From the NCBI GenBank assembly GCA_027563935.2, contig CM050450.1:32227439-32291438 (forward strand): a stretch of DNA of 64,000 bases, in the 5' to 3' direction. Both the position numbers and the translations under genes were made by a program. Below are positions 1-11,563 of this stretch, one piece after another; position 1 is the stretch's first letter; each line of letters starts with the position of its first letter. A model generated the notes under the pieces. That model saw only the letters and a list, made by a program, of their open reading frames with translations, was not told where the DNA came from and made no database searches. Source of the DNA: Costus lasius (taxonomy: Eukaryota; Streptophyta; Magnoliopsida; Zingiberales; Costaceae).

Positions 1-638
1 TTATCAATCCAATCCATTGGTCATGACTCAAACAGTATGGCCATACATTCCTATCATGCACCAACGAGGTGGGGCGCCCCAAAGTGGATATCATGCTTCC
101 AGTCAAGGAAGGGGCAAATCCTACTAATGGTCATCCATATATCTATATGACTTATGATGTGCCCGATGATAGTCGTTTTGATCACCCAATTACGGAGAGA
201 TGTAAGACTGTATCAAAGCATACCCATCATCATATTTAGACATGAATTCCTCAAGTCTAAAGATCAATGCAAACCTCTTGCATGTGAGATTGACCTGTTG
301 ACTAGACAAGTCAATCCTCATGGTGGGTCACTCCAGTGCATCTAATGCACCTGTATGTCTGCGTTACTATGCCCCGCACCTAACCAGCCCATACACCAAT
401 CTCAAATGCACCAAAGCTATCTCATCTCGGCTAAGGCACCTTGACTGGGGATTACTTATGAGAATGGATCCAACCAAACTCCTGGGACATTATTTATGCA
501 ATTCAATACATCAACGCAGGTAAAGCAATCTACATAATAACGATCATGCCTCAATTGATTATATCAATTTTATCAAAGTACATTCAAATAATGCCGAATC
601 ATGTCTATACATTGGTCTGCAGGGCATAAACACTAACA
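1..638 (-). mobile_element. Partial D-family (copia-type) LTR, right end
   Basis: The stretch matches the right end of the D-family LTRs seen complete at 22541-24765 and 30866-33097, including the block around CATTGGTCATGACTCAA and the end GGGCATAAACACTAACA. On the minus strand this end is the LTR start. The left part lies outside the window, so solo LTR or full element cannot be decided. It interrupts the gag of the Gypsy copy J, which resumes at 639; the flanking five bases are CGCTG, and the matching left copy is not visible. Confidence 0.8.
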
Positions 639-1213
639 CGCTGGAGCTCCTTGAAGCGATCCCATGCATCATAGAGAGACTCTCCTTCTCGTTGTCCAAA
701 GCATGTAATCTGGTTCCTCAGCTGAAATATCTTGCTCGGTGGAAAATATTTATTTAGAAAAGCTCATGAAAGTTCGTCCCAAGTAGTGATTGATCCAGCT
801 GGAAGAGAGTACAACCAAGCTCATTCACAGTCCCTGAGAGAAAATGGAAAAAGTCTTAGTCTAATTGCATCAACAGATACACCGTTTACCTTAACGGTGT
901 CACAATATTCTAAAAACAGAGCAAGATGAAGGTTAAGATCCTGATTTGGGGAACCCCAAACTGCTTCTGTTAGACCATCGTCATCAGTGCTGGCTTGAGC
1001 TCGAAATTGTTTGCCTCCACATTAGGTCGAACTATACTTGAGTTGAAGCCCTGTATATTTGGTATTGCAAAGTCCCTCAATGATTGATTGTTCCATTGCA
1101 CCTTCCTCTAAAGTCTTTCGAGTCTAGAATTGCAGTCTTCTTCGAAGGCGGAATATGCATTCGATCTCTGGGTCTTCAGGAAATAGAGTACTTGTGTGTA
1201 AAACTATGGGCAT
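639..1213 (-). pseudogene. Gypsy gag remnant of J
   Basis: Read on the minus strand, the sequence matches the N-terminal Gag of element E. The likely start is the ATG at 1096-1094, followed by a segment like the NNQSLRDFV start of E and later the Retrotrans_gag-type region ending near YDAWDRFKELQ. No frame stays open throughout: several stops and frameshifts break it. No zinc knuckle is reached, because the D-family LTR at 1-638 interrupts the gene. In the family, Gag forms the cytoplasmic particle; this copy cannot encode it. Confidence 0.7.
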
Positions 1214-1342
1214 GCAACGTGTAAATCAAAGTGAAATTAAAATAACAGTAAAAGGAAAAGAAACAAGCAGATGCTAAAGCAAAAGAAAAGAAAAATGCCT
1301 AGTCTCTAAACTTATCGATCAAGTCAATATTAACTGGCCTAA

Positions 1343-1360
1343 TCCCCGGCAACATCCCAA
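1343..1360 (-). other. Primer binding site of J (tRNA-Asp type)
   Basis: TCCCCGGCAAC followed by ATCCCAA is a degenerate reverse complement of the plant tRNA-Asp 3' end (TGGCGCCGTTGCCGGGGA). About 14 of 18 positions agree. It lies unusually far (35 bp) from the LTR edge. Confidence 0.7.
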
Positions 1361-1395
1361 ACTTCATTATATAGATTGATTAAGCCATTCGATCT
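1361..1395. other. Extra segment between LTR and primer site of J
   Basis: In E and F the primer site starts about six bases after the LTR. Here about 30 extra bases intervene, including GATTGATTAAGCCATT, which resembles the D-family LTR sequence at about 32041-32062. The same ATTAAGCCATT also follows the LTR on its right at 2866. It may be filler DNA or an unusual flank duplication. Confidence 0.5.
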
Positions 1396-2865
1396 TGATA
1401 CATCCACAAGTGCACGGATTTATCGAAGTATTAAAATTAAGATCGTTCCCTCAAGGATCAGGCGGTCAAGTACCAACTATACGATTTGTTTAAATCTTGG
1501 CAAATCAAGTTGTCGGTTGTTTTGGGCTCTAAGTACGAGAAAGTAATGGAAACTGCGTTTAGAGAAAATCAAGTTCTGAAAGGTCGGGACTTGGGGTTTC
1601 ACCACACTAACAATTAAGAATCTTATGAAAATAACTCTTTGAACAGAGAATTAAGATCATGAAAGGGGTTTTTTCCTAAAGTACGGATTACCTCCTCCCG
1701 AAGCGTAACCCGGTATTTAACTACGATAACTCCCTACTCTCGTGACAGTTAGCATACCTAAACCCACTAAGTTCTATGAAAAACCTTATAAAACCTTCAA
1801 ACGAATCCAAACTACTCCCGTGATTGGATTCGTAGGTTTGAAAAAAATAGCTCTGACACTGCGATTCACCTCCCGGTTCTTCTCGCAACGTCTAAAACGC
1901 AATATACTTGGCTAGAGTAAACTATGGGTTAAACACAATTCTAATCAAATCATGATATAATGATCATGGCAAAGAGTAAAAATATGATTTTTACTTCATA
2001 ATTGTCAGATGCCTATCCCCTAAATCTTGAAATAAGAATTACTCGCTCATATTCATAATTGACAGCATATGTATTGAATGAACAAGCATTAAATCCTCAC
2101 AAAATTACAAGAATTTCACTAAGAAAATGATAAGGAAATCTTCCTCTAGATCTGGAGATGAAGAAGAGATGATCAATCGTCGCTTTTGCGTGAAAATCTC
2201 ACCAGAATTCGCCTTGGAACCGATTCTCGCCCTAACAGTCGCTACCGCTTGTGTTCGTCCGAAAAGTCCTCCTTAACCCTCCAAAAATTGATCCTTTTAT
2301 ACTTTAATCGGTCAAGAACCCTTCAAGGAACGAATCTGGAGAGTTTGGTTCAAATCCGATTTGATTTGGAGTCGAATTGAGTGAAAAATTCGAAAGGGCA
2401 GAAACTTTCATGACCCATAATGTGTTTAAGGCTGAGGCCGTAATTGTTTCTGTGAATAAGGCTTTTGTACACAGAAAGTTTCATGGACCGTGAAGGCTTC
2501 ACGGCCTCACACATGAACGTTTCTATGAACTTTTTAACTTAACCAATTTTCATCACCCTTCGAACGCAGAATTACGGCCGGCCAAGATAATTATGGCCAA
2601 GGCCATAAATGTTGCATTTTTCACCGTTTTAACTCCAAATTTGACATTCAACCTCGTGATCATCTTAGGAATTGTGCTAATACTTCAAAACTTGCAAAAT
2701 TCATCATTTTTGAGTCATTTTACCTACATTTTCATTAAAACCAAAGAAAGTGAAAATTCTATACCAAATGAAGTAAAAATGCTAGAAATTAGTATAAAAT
2801 CATGAGATAAGCCTAAAATATAGTATAAAATATAGGTAAAAATGTGGTGTGAATACAACACATCA
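1396..2865 (-). repeat. 5' LTR of Gypsy copy J
   Basis: A 1470-bp LTR, reading TGATGTGTTG to GGATGTATCA on the minus strand. It aligns with the E-family LTRs at 27210-28630 and 50668-61152. A TATA box (TATAAAAGG on the minus strand, 2301-2293) is at the place equivalent to those of the E LTRs. Upstream of it are CACGG/CCGTGA dyad motifs at about 2410-2510. Confidence 0.8.
2293..2301 (-). promoter_or_regulatory. TATA box of J LTR
   Basis: TATAAAAGG on the minus strand, at the same place as TATAAAAG in both E-family LTRs (27718-27725 and 51190-51197). It probably set the start of retroelement RNA. No evidence of present activity. Confidence 0.55.
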
Positions 2866-3923
2866 ATTAAGCCATTGGATCCAATGCAATGTAACCCTAA
2901 CTCAAATGTGACCAACCATGATCAATTTTGGTTCAACCTACCAAAAATGAAATTTGGCTTTAATAAATCTCTTCCATCTCATCAGGCCATTAGCATTGAT
3001 GAAATCTCCCAAATAGATCCAAGCTATCCAATTACTCGATCATAAGGCTTCCCGATCAATACGAGAACTCGAGTATCAAGGTGTGTGACCTTGTAGGTTC
3101 CTCTAATGTTGGTAGTGATGACCTAAGATCATCACAAGCAGTGAGTGGCACCTAGCAGTGCATCGCTGCTACCCAAGTCATCAGAATGGATATCGACATC
3201 GACATCCCTATCATCGCAACTAGGTACAGATGCATTATAGTATCTTTACCAAACTAATATCCGATTGGACAAGTATGTCACCACTTGCTTTTACCCAATC
3301 TCATAGTCATGACTAAATCAGGTGTTCACCTGGGTATGGCCATACACTTTCAGTCATATAACCATAGAGGGGCCCCATGGATATCAAGCTTCCCTTAGGA
3401 AGGGGCAAATCCTCTATCTGTCAAATTGGCCTTCTCATATGGGTCGTGACATACTCAATGACAACCGTTATGACCTCCCAACTACGGTGAGGGGTTAGGT
3501 TGTATCAAAGCATGTCCTTAACCATATAGAAGAATCAATGACCTCAAGTCAAGGGATCAATTCATCTCCTGTCACTTGTGAAGATAACTCATGACACCAA
3601 GTCAGTGTCTCACAGCTGGTCGGTCCAGTATATCTGTCACTGATATTACCATATGTCTGCATAAGCACCTCATGCCCTAACCAGCCCATATACCAGTCTC
3701 ACATATACTAGAGCTGTCTCATATCCTCTCAGGTACTCGACTGGGGACAAGAGTTTGAGCACAGATCCAATCTATCTCTAGGGACATTATCATGCATGTA
3801 CACAATCGCAGATGTAAACAAGGCATAATAACGACAATGTCAGAATGATATATATATATGAAATATCAATGTCTAATAATACAAAGTATAGACCAAAACT
3901 AGGTCTTAGGGCATAAACCAACA
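2866..3923 (-). mobile_element. D-family LTR fragment K (subtype 2)
   Basis: This matches the right half of the solo LTR at 8425-10373 almost throughout and ends GGGCATAAACCAACA. J is inserted in it, so only about 1058 bp of the LTR is in the window. What follows (CTACAGGACTC) is neither a polypurine tract nor a primer site, so this is the outer edge of a 5' LTR or a solo LTR whose left part is off-window. Confidence 0.75.
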
Positions 3924-5880
3924 CTACAGGACTCATCACTTGTGCATGCGTGACTTCCGCGTGCGAGGGAGAAACAAGAAGCATTGCTACTTCATGGACC
4001 GGACATTAGGCAGTTGTGCTCAAACAGTCTTGTCTTGACACACAGCACTTGGCTAGGACAACATAGAGAGAGTTCTTCGACAATCTAAGGCACAAAGAGT
4101 GAGGCACACTACAAAAGTGAACTCTAACCTTCTGCTCTTACCTAATCATCATACATACATTGAGCCCATTTTTTGTTTCTAGAGGACAAATTGCTTGTAT
4201 CATTTCATTGGTTACTCAACCGGTCTCTTCTACTTAGTGTGTGAGTCCACTTAAGGCTAATTTATTTATTACTGCTATTATCTAGCTCGGCCCCTCAAAG
4301 AATCGGCCTCACTCGCTTGCACACAGATACCATTGATTATACATCGGCTCAATTAGGGTATTATAATAAGTGATGAGTGTGAGCTGAGAGATTCCGTAAG
4401 CGTTAGGAGTTCGTGATGAGTCATCCACTCCTAGTTGCAGGTATATTTGGGTGTGATTTTGTGAGCATACTTGTAGGGGCGGTGAGTTACCGAACCCCCT
4501 CTAGGTGCCGGTTAATTTGAGAGTACTTGTGCTTTTTGCTCAAATGTTCCTAACTAGACAATATACTCTAGATTAGGGTTTGGGAGCTTTGAAAAAAGTC
4601 TTACTAGTCTCGGGCAAGGTTTCTAAATAGAAAGAATTGCTTGTGACACTAGTCATTTGGTGTGAATCATTCATGATCTTAGTTTTAAAGAATATTTCTC
4701 ACTAGAATGCTTATAATCATTGTGATCCCTCTTCTTCTTTCATTGTTGACATTTGGTTATGACAAATTGCTTTGGCCTATTTTGTGTTTTTAGTAAACTC
4801 TATGGCAATTTCCTTTTAGTTTGACACACTAGGAAGGGAAGCAATATTCTATAAATTAAAATGAGCAAACAATACTAATTAATTTATCCCTTCAATTATA
4901 AAATAATTGTACCTTGGACCATGCAATATCTATATTCATAAAAATATAAAAATTTAGCATATAAAAGTTTAGATTCTTTGCAAATTGATCTCTAAAATTC
5001 AAAAGCTATTAACTAAATTCTAAATTACTTCTTAGCTATTGGAGGTACACGGAGAAATGAAGGGGGTGTTAACTTGATTCAAATCACACAAGGTAAATTT
5101 AAGATGTTTGAATTACAACATGAGTTTCAGATAAAGTCCTATTGAAAAAAAAAATACTTTAGGTTGCGTTTCCTTCCAAAGAAGGAAATATAGGGAGAGA
5201 AAAAAATAGAAGGAAAAAAAATATGAGGCAGTGGAGAGTAGGGCGGATAGGCGGCAGGGAGCATAGGCATATGGCGGGCAGTGATAATGTTTCACCTCCT
5301 TAAAAGCAATTTAAAATAAATAATCTAAATCCGAGAAGTGCAGAGGAAAATATATCTTTTTAAAAAATCAAATCTAAAGTGACAAAACTAATATAAAAAA
5401 GGTGTACAACTATCTCAACTAGCTAACACTTTAGCTTCTACAAAAATAATCAAATGACAAATGCAACTATCAACTAATCTCTAATAACTATCTCATGGAT
5501 TCTCGTGCCACCTGAGTCACTTCAAGCATAACTGCACTTGTGGAGATTTATCGAATGATCTGACTCCTCCTACATTGCAACTGCACAACATCCCTCACGG
5601 GTTAGCAAATAAATGCCAAGTAAGCCTCTCCCTAGAAGATAGGGTCATCCCTTAGATCCAAAGGATGGAAACTAGCAATATGCAAGAACAAGAATGCAAG
5701 ATAAACAAAAAATAATATATCAAAACTGAATATCAAACTGTAACAAACTATGAACTGAAAACTATATATGAAACTATAATGCAACTATATAAATTGGTTC
5801 AACTGAGTTATCTGTGGATAAAACCATACATATGTGAAAAATAGAAACTGATGTTATACTTGAAAAACACTATGAGTAAT
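3924..5880. other. Unassigned AT-rich stretch
   Basis: No convincing coding sequence: the open frames are short and not supported by any recognisable motif. There are no LTR ends, primer sites or long inverted repeats by eye. A short ATATATATATG tract lies near 3849, just outside. The segment 4440-4860 has the look of retroelement 3' non-coding DNA, but I cannot assign it. It ends at the LTR of H (5881). Confidence 0.4.
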
Positions 5881-6764
5881 TGATAGGCTTACCGCAAGTG
5901 CACGATTTTTATCGAAGTAGTAATAATATTGTCCCAAGGGAACTAGGTGTCAAGTACCGACTATTTGTGTCATTAATAGCTAGATAGCTCAAAATGGGAA
6001 GTGAAATCAACTAAATTTGCAATGTTGAACTAAAAAATCAGCGACCTAATAGGAGATTACAGTTTAGAAAGGATCGAGACATCAGGTTACTAAGAAATCA
6101 CCTCGTTGAAGGGTTTAATGTAAAACATTAAGAAATCAAATTAAGAAGTAGTAAACCACTTAAGGCGATTAATCCTTTTGTACATATTACCTTCTCTCAA
6201 AGCATAATCCTGTGTCTACCTAAGCTAATCTCCTACTCTCGTGGCTTATTAGCATAGGAAAGACCCAATGGGCTCTATGATAATCGTAAATCCTCGAGTG
6301 ACTTTGAATGACTCTTGTAATTCAAGTCATAAGTTTAAATAGGGAAATTCGAGTGTTACAATTCACCTCTCAGCTCTTCTTGTAATACTTAACACATATA
6401 AATGTTTGGCCAAAACATAAATATGCAATAAGCACACTCCATTTAAATAAGCAAGTTTACTATAAAATGTCACTAAGATTCATAGAAATGTTTTACAAAT
6501 AGAGATTTGTTCAATGGGCTACGCCCGAGTCTTGAAATAGGGTTTTACGCTAGAACATACATTGTTTAACAACCAAAACCCAAGAAAATGAATTCGAAAG
6601 GAGGGGATATTACAATTCAAGTTAAGGAGATGTTAGATCTTCAGTCTTCTCTCAATAGCCTCAAAGAAACTGGATCAAACAAGCCTTCAATCACAGAAAT
6701 CACCCCTTCTTCTCTCTAGTCGCCTCTCTCCAAAGTTTGAACCCTATAACTACCCAAAAATGCC

Positions 6765-6773
6765 GCTTTTATA
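6765..6773 (-). promoter_or_regulatory. TATA box of H LTR
   Basis: TATAAAAGC on the minus strand, in the motif GAGGTATAAAAG. It is matched by the truncated 5' LTR at 27138-27146 and lies at a position comparable to the TATA boxes of the E-family LTRs. Confidence 0.5.
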
Positions 6774-6884
6774 CCTCAATCGAACCCTTAGGCAGTTAGG
6801 AAGGTTGCATGGAAGTTTTTCCCAATTTCTAGCCTCCAAGACCGTCAGATTTGGAGAGAAACCGCTAGAAGGTTGGGATCTACG

Positions 6885-7300
6885 GATGCTGTCACGGGCG
6901 TGATGACTATCACAGCCAGGTCGAGATGAGTTTGTCGATCTAGAAATGGGTCTTCATGGCGATGATGACAATCACGGGCAGGTCGTGAAGAGCACGTAAA
7001 AGTTCTGGATGGAGATCACACCCGTGCACAATGCCCGTGTTCGCCTCGTAAAAATTTGTGTTGAAGTTCTTCGCGGCCATGATGACCATCACGGGAGGCC
7101 GTGAAGAGCTCGTAAAAAGTCCGAACAAAGATCACGCCCGTGCTCCAAGCCATGACAGCTTCGTCGAATTTCTGATAATTGACGATCACAACTATGCACC
7201 CCGTCACGGGCTGGTCGTGAACACTTCATAGAAGAGTGACTGGAATGCCGGGATGATCATGGCCATGATGGCCATCACGGCCAAGCCATGATCATCATAG
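6885..7300. repeat. Dyad-rich imperfect tandem repeat in H LTR
   Basis: About six degenerate units of roughly 65-75 bp. Each carries variants of CATCACGGCC followed by AGGCCGTGA, then CTCGTAAAA or CTTCGTCGAA. Similar units recur inside the same element at about 20700-21110. They lie upstream of the TATA box in LTR orientation. Confidence 0.6.
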
Positions 7301-7550
7301 AAAACTCCAAAAAAAAATCTCAAATTTGACCTGTGACCTCATTGAACTATGATGAATCTTCCAATAACTTCAAATCTTTAAAATTTTTATGAAAATATAG
7401 GAAAATGACCTGTATTTCACAAACAAGCAAAAAATAGTAAGATTCCGTACTTTACAAGAAAAGATACTAAATTAAGACATAAAACAAGACTTAAACCTGA
7501 AAAGATCATATGAATAAAACTTTAAATCTTATAAAAATAACACTTATCAA

Positions 7551-8424
7551 AATATCACAAACTTAAAATCTTACTTGTCCTCAAGCAATTTAACTATCTG
7601 GAACAATCAAATATCAAGAATATAACATGTTCAAAGGCTAAAGTGCGGATCCATATGCTCCCATTATACTCAATATTAAGTTGAAGAATAAAAATTGAGA
7701 TACAAACTATACTGATGACAGAAATTATTTGGCATAGGCAAACCATAAATCTGAAATATGATTAAACACTAACACTATGTAAAGACAATTCATAATCATC
7801 AATTCCAACTGAAAATAGCCAATCAAATCAAGTTGCACCTAATGAGCTTTTCAAAAATTGCAAAAATGGAATCATGAATTTTCAATCGGTAGGCTCAAAC
7901 TACTTCCCTGAATTAACTTTGAACCTTGTTATGCGAAGGACAAACATTTGTGATGAATGAACCCCCGGTACTTGATTAGAAAGCAAATTCAAAGTGTGTA
8001 CACCACATAATGTACACAAACTCATTTCGTCACACTAGTCCTAAGTGGAAGAAAGCGGAGTTGTTCACTTTTACCAAACCTCTTCTTTTCTCATATTCCC
8101 TTTCTTTTTATCTCTCTTTTTTGTACTTCGTTGACAGTGCCAAGTTGGATGAATGATTTTAGGATTCCTCGACACTTCGGTACCACTACCCCTTTTTGTC
8201 ATTCTCAAATGGTTTTTTTTACTAAGTGTAACCAGAGTGAAAAGCTGACAACAAGGAATATAATAAGCATGAATAATCAAAAACATAACTTCGTGTTTGG
8301 AATTTATTCAGAAGATAAGGATCAACCTATCAAACATCATTCATGTCATAGTAGTCATACTCAATAATAATCTAAAAACTCAGATTGAATGAATATGAGT
8401 AGTCATAATAGGAATTTACCTTAG
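7551..8424 (-). other. 3' non-coding region of H with degenerate PPT
   Basis: Next to the LTR, the minus strand reads GCTTGAGGACAAGTAAGATT and then AAGTTTGTGATATT. This is the familiar Gypsy 3' arrangement of a GAGGACAAG motif followed by AAGTTTGGGGG, here decayed. No gene is seen in the rest. The region ends with CTTAG (8420-8424), the left target-site copy of the solo LTR. Confidence 0.6.
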
Positions 8425-10373
8425 TGTTGGGAAACCCCGGGGACATTTTACAATTTTCAGAGTTATGGACATACATTTTTCGCAGCGGAAGAATGTCCCC
8501 GAAACAGGCCAGTCCCAAAAACCCAGTGAAGATCGCAAGCAAGGGAGTCGACACGATGAGTTAGGAAATACCTTAAGAGCGATGCCGATGTAGGCGCCCC
8601 AAGTGTGCGCCCTCTGCAGTCTCACACACACGGATCTCTTGAGTTCTCTTCTCCCACGCCCGGTGCTAGCCTCGGGAAGAAGATCCAAGCCTTAGTTCTC
8701 TTCTTGAATGCTTGCGCCACCTCCAAGGTAGAAGCGCCAATTGAAGAAGAAGAGAGGAGAAGGGAGAATGCCGCCAAGCCTTTCCTTCTCTTGCGCCAAG
8801 GAGGAAGAAGGGAAGAAACTCGCGGTTATGGAAGAAGATGCGCCCTTGTCCCAAGCCTTTCGCCCCTCCTCTTGTGTTCACGCCTTCAAGGATTGATTAC
8901 CCACAAGAGGGGGCGACTAGGGTCATATTTATAGGGCAAGAGGCGGTTAGGGTAATGGCTAGGATCATGACAAGTGTAGGGCTAGGATGAGGAGGTTTGA
9001 GATAAGGAAAGTCTCCAAGACATTTCCATAATTCTCATTCAACCTTACCTTTTGTTCCCACGCCTTTCCTTGTGCGCCAAGGCCTTGCCTTGCATCTCAA
9101 GCAATGCCATAGAGGCATGCATTCCATCCTAGGAAGAGAAGGGGAGGCGCCCTTTACTTCCATAATGAAGCAAAGGCGCCAACATGACCCCATTATGCCC
9201 CTAGGCGCCTAATGGTTCATGTTTCTCCCCATTATACCCTTTTAGCCTCTCATCTCTTCATGAGAACTTGTTATTGGGCCTCATTGGATAATGAGCTAGC
9301 CCAAACATCATTGCATAGGTTGATTAAGCACTTGGATCCAATCCAATGCAACCCTAATCCAAATGTGACCAACCATGGTCAAATACGGGTCAACCTACCA
9401 AAAATGAAGTTTGGCTCCAATAACATTCTTCCATCTCATCAGGCCCATTGGCGCTGATGAAATCTCCCAATTAGATCCGAGTTATCCAATAACTCGATCA
9501 TAAGGCTTCCTGATCAATACGAGAACTCAAGTATCAAGGTGTGCGACCCTGTAGGTTCTTCTGACGCTGGCAGTGCTGACCAGAGGTCATCACAAGCAGT
9601 GAGTGGCACCTAGCAGTGCATCGCTACTACCCAGGTCATTGGAATGGATATCGACATCGACATGCCCATCATCGCAACTAGGTACAGATGCATTATAGTC
9701 TCTTTGCCGAACTGATATCCGATTGGACAAGTGTGTCACCACTTGTTTTCATCCAATCACATGGCTATGACTAAAATAGGTTCTCACCTGGGTATGGCCA
9801 TACACTCTCAGTCATAGAACCATAAAGGAGCTCCATGGATATCATACTTCCTTAGGGAAGGGGCAAATCCTATGTCTGTCCATTGATCTTCTCATATGGG
9901 TCGTGACATGCTCAATAACAACCGTTATGACCTCCCAGCTACGGCAAGGTGTTAGGTTGTATCAAAGCAAGTCCCTAATCATATAGAATGATCAATGACC
10001 TCAAGTCAAGGGATCAATGCATCTCCTGTCACTTATGAGGATAACTCATGACACCAAGTCATAGCCTCATAGCGGGTCTATCCAGTATATCCCCAATGAT
10101 ATACCCATGTGTCTGCGTTAGCACCACGTGCCTAACCAGCCCACATACCAGTCTCACAAGTACCATAGCTGTCCCATATCCACTAAGGTACATCGACTGG
10201 GGATTATAATTCGAGCACAGATCCAATCTGTCTCCAGGGACATTATCATGTAAGTACACAATCGCAGGTGTAGTCAAACAATGATAATGACAATGCCAGA
10301 ATGATATATAAATATCAGTGTCAAGTAGTACATAAGTTGACCAAAACTAGGTCCTAGGGCATATACACCAACA
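8425..10373 (-). mobile_element. Solo LTR, D family subtype 2 (TSD CTTAG)
   Basis: A 1949-bp solo LTR, from TGTTGGGAAACCCC to CATATACACCAACA, flanked by perfect 5-bp duplications CTTAG at 8420-8424 and 10374-10378. No internal sequence remains, as expected from recombination between the two LTRs of a full element. It is inserted in the 3' region of H. The orientation is minus, because in element D this same right end abuts the polypurine tract. Confidence 0.9.
8926..8933 (-). promoter_or_regulatory. TATA box of solo LTR
   Basis: TATAAATA on the minus strand, about 500 bp from the LTR 3' end (8425). The homologous place in the solo LTR at 22541-24765 also has a TATA box (TATAAAAG at 23141-23134). 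Confidence 0.5.
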
Positions 10374-10378
10374 CTTAG

Positions 10379-10819
10379 CACCAAGAACAAACTAGTTTGA
10401 TTCTCATCATAATTCCAAATAACTAAATGCAACTGAGGACAAGATCATATGAAAATACCACCACAGACTTAGAAGTTTGCAGTATATCACAAGAATCACA
10501 AACACTAGATAAATATGGAGAAACATTTCAGAAACTTAGTGCATATAAGAAACATATCACAAAAACTTGCAGACACGAATAATATGAAAAACACATAACA
10601 CATACTAAACCATAAAAAAATAATGTCTGAAAGTACATGAGCAAGCAAAAATTAAAAAGAGAGGGAAACCCTCTACCTACAGCAAAGAACTGCATAATCT
10701 CCTATGCAGTATAAAAGTACATGAATAGCAACTAAAAGAATCAACTTACTAAAGCAGATAGCACAGCAAAAACGCGCTCGCAACATGGCATAGAACAGGG
10801 AAGGATCACCATCGCTTCG
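10379..10819 (-). other. Continuation of H 3' non-coding region
   Basis: AT-rich sequence between the solo LTR and the 3' ORF remnant. No open frame of note, no promoter and no repeat were recognised. Confidence 0.5.
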
Positions 10820-11563
10820 TGTTCAAGATCCGCTGCATCTCCTAAATGGCTTGAGACATGTCGGCCTACACGCGTCCCTGACAAGCCTGCTCCGCCTCTA
10901 TCTCCCCTAAGCACCGTAAGAGGTCCTGAAACTCCTGGCGCAACTCATGCTGGTATTTGCGAATGGCCTTCAGATATCCCTTGATATTAGCGTAGGCACT
11001 CATAGTTGAGGTAGAGGAAGATGGCTCAGCATGGCAAAAAGTCCAGAAAATGGAGAAGGAGGAGCCGTGTCCATCGGGATGTCCTCGTTAGGCATCGGAA
11101 GCATATGCCAGTTCCGCTGCTCGCGGATCGTAGTGTGCTCCGGGTTCGGCAAAGGTATGGTGAATTCATTCCCCCTGAAAAGAAGACAAAAGACATCGCT
11201 CGCTTGGGCGACCATCTTCATAGCCTGGCAGGACTCGAGGTCGATGCGAGAGCTACCCTTCGCCTGCTCCACCCCAAAGGGGTCAATGCCCAAAGCAAGC
11301 GCAATTGGAGTAATGAGGCCGCCTGAAGCTACGACCCCCTTCTGAGTGCGTGCTAATTTCTATAATTTCTTAATGAAATAAAATGTAGTATTTAACTTGC
11401 AAGAGTGTACCATGGCCTAGAGGAAGAGCAGCTCAGTGGCATGCACCAATCCGTCGCTCTCACCACGCACAAAGATAGTGTGCACTAATACCCGATGCAC
11501 GTAGCAAAAATAGGGGTTGCTGAAGTAGCTCGCACGCGCTGTCCGAGAGACAAACGGTTGTTG
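10820..11563 (-). pseudogene. Athila-type 3' ORF remnant of H, C-terminal part
   Basis: The minus strand encodes a decayed protein of the type found downstream of pol in Athila and related Gypsy elements (the 'putative plant transposon protein' domain). The best open piece (11293-11000, 97 codons) contains LGIDPFGVEQ-like and PLPNPEHTTIREQRNW segments. Beyond it, in another frame, is a helical C-terminus rich in Lys, Glu and Gln (about 11005-10820). Upstream codons to 11563 hold internal stops. The gene is broken by frameshifts, stops and the insertion of copia A; its N-terminal part is at 19766-20226. The function of these proteins is not established; an envelope-like role has been proposed for the position. 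Confidence 0.6.

Larger units (their letters stand above)
639..2865 (-). mobile_element. Gypsy (Athila/Tat-like) copy J, 5' part
   Basis: A minus-strand Ty3/gypsy fragment. In its own orientation it has a 5' LTR (2865 to 1396), a tRNA-Asp type primer site, a leader and the start of gag. The LTR and gag match those of element E at 27210-30150, so J and E are one family in opposite orientations. J is inserted in a D-family LTR that continues at 2866, and is itself cut at 638 by another D-family LTR. The rest of J lies left of the window. Confidence 0.8.
5881..7550 (-). repeat. 3' LTR of Gypsy element H
   Basis: A 1670-bp LTR. On the minus strand it reads TGATAAGTGTTATTTTTATA to GCGGTAAGCCTATCA. 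It aligns with the truncated copy at 26263-27196. On its right is a degenerate polypurine tract, which shows that this is the 3' LTR of a minus-strand element. Confidence 0.8.

Noticed and set aside
11021..11345. Plus-strand frames of 101 and 104 codons
   Set aside because: They are shadows of the minus-strand 3' ORF remnant, which has family motifs.
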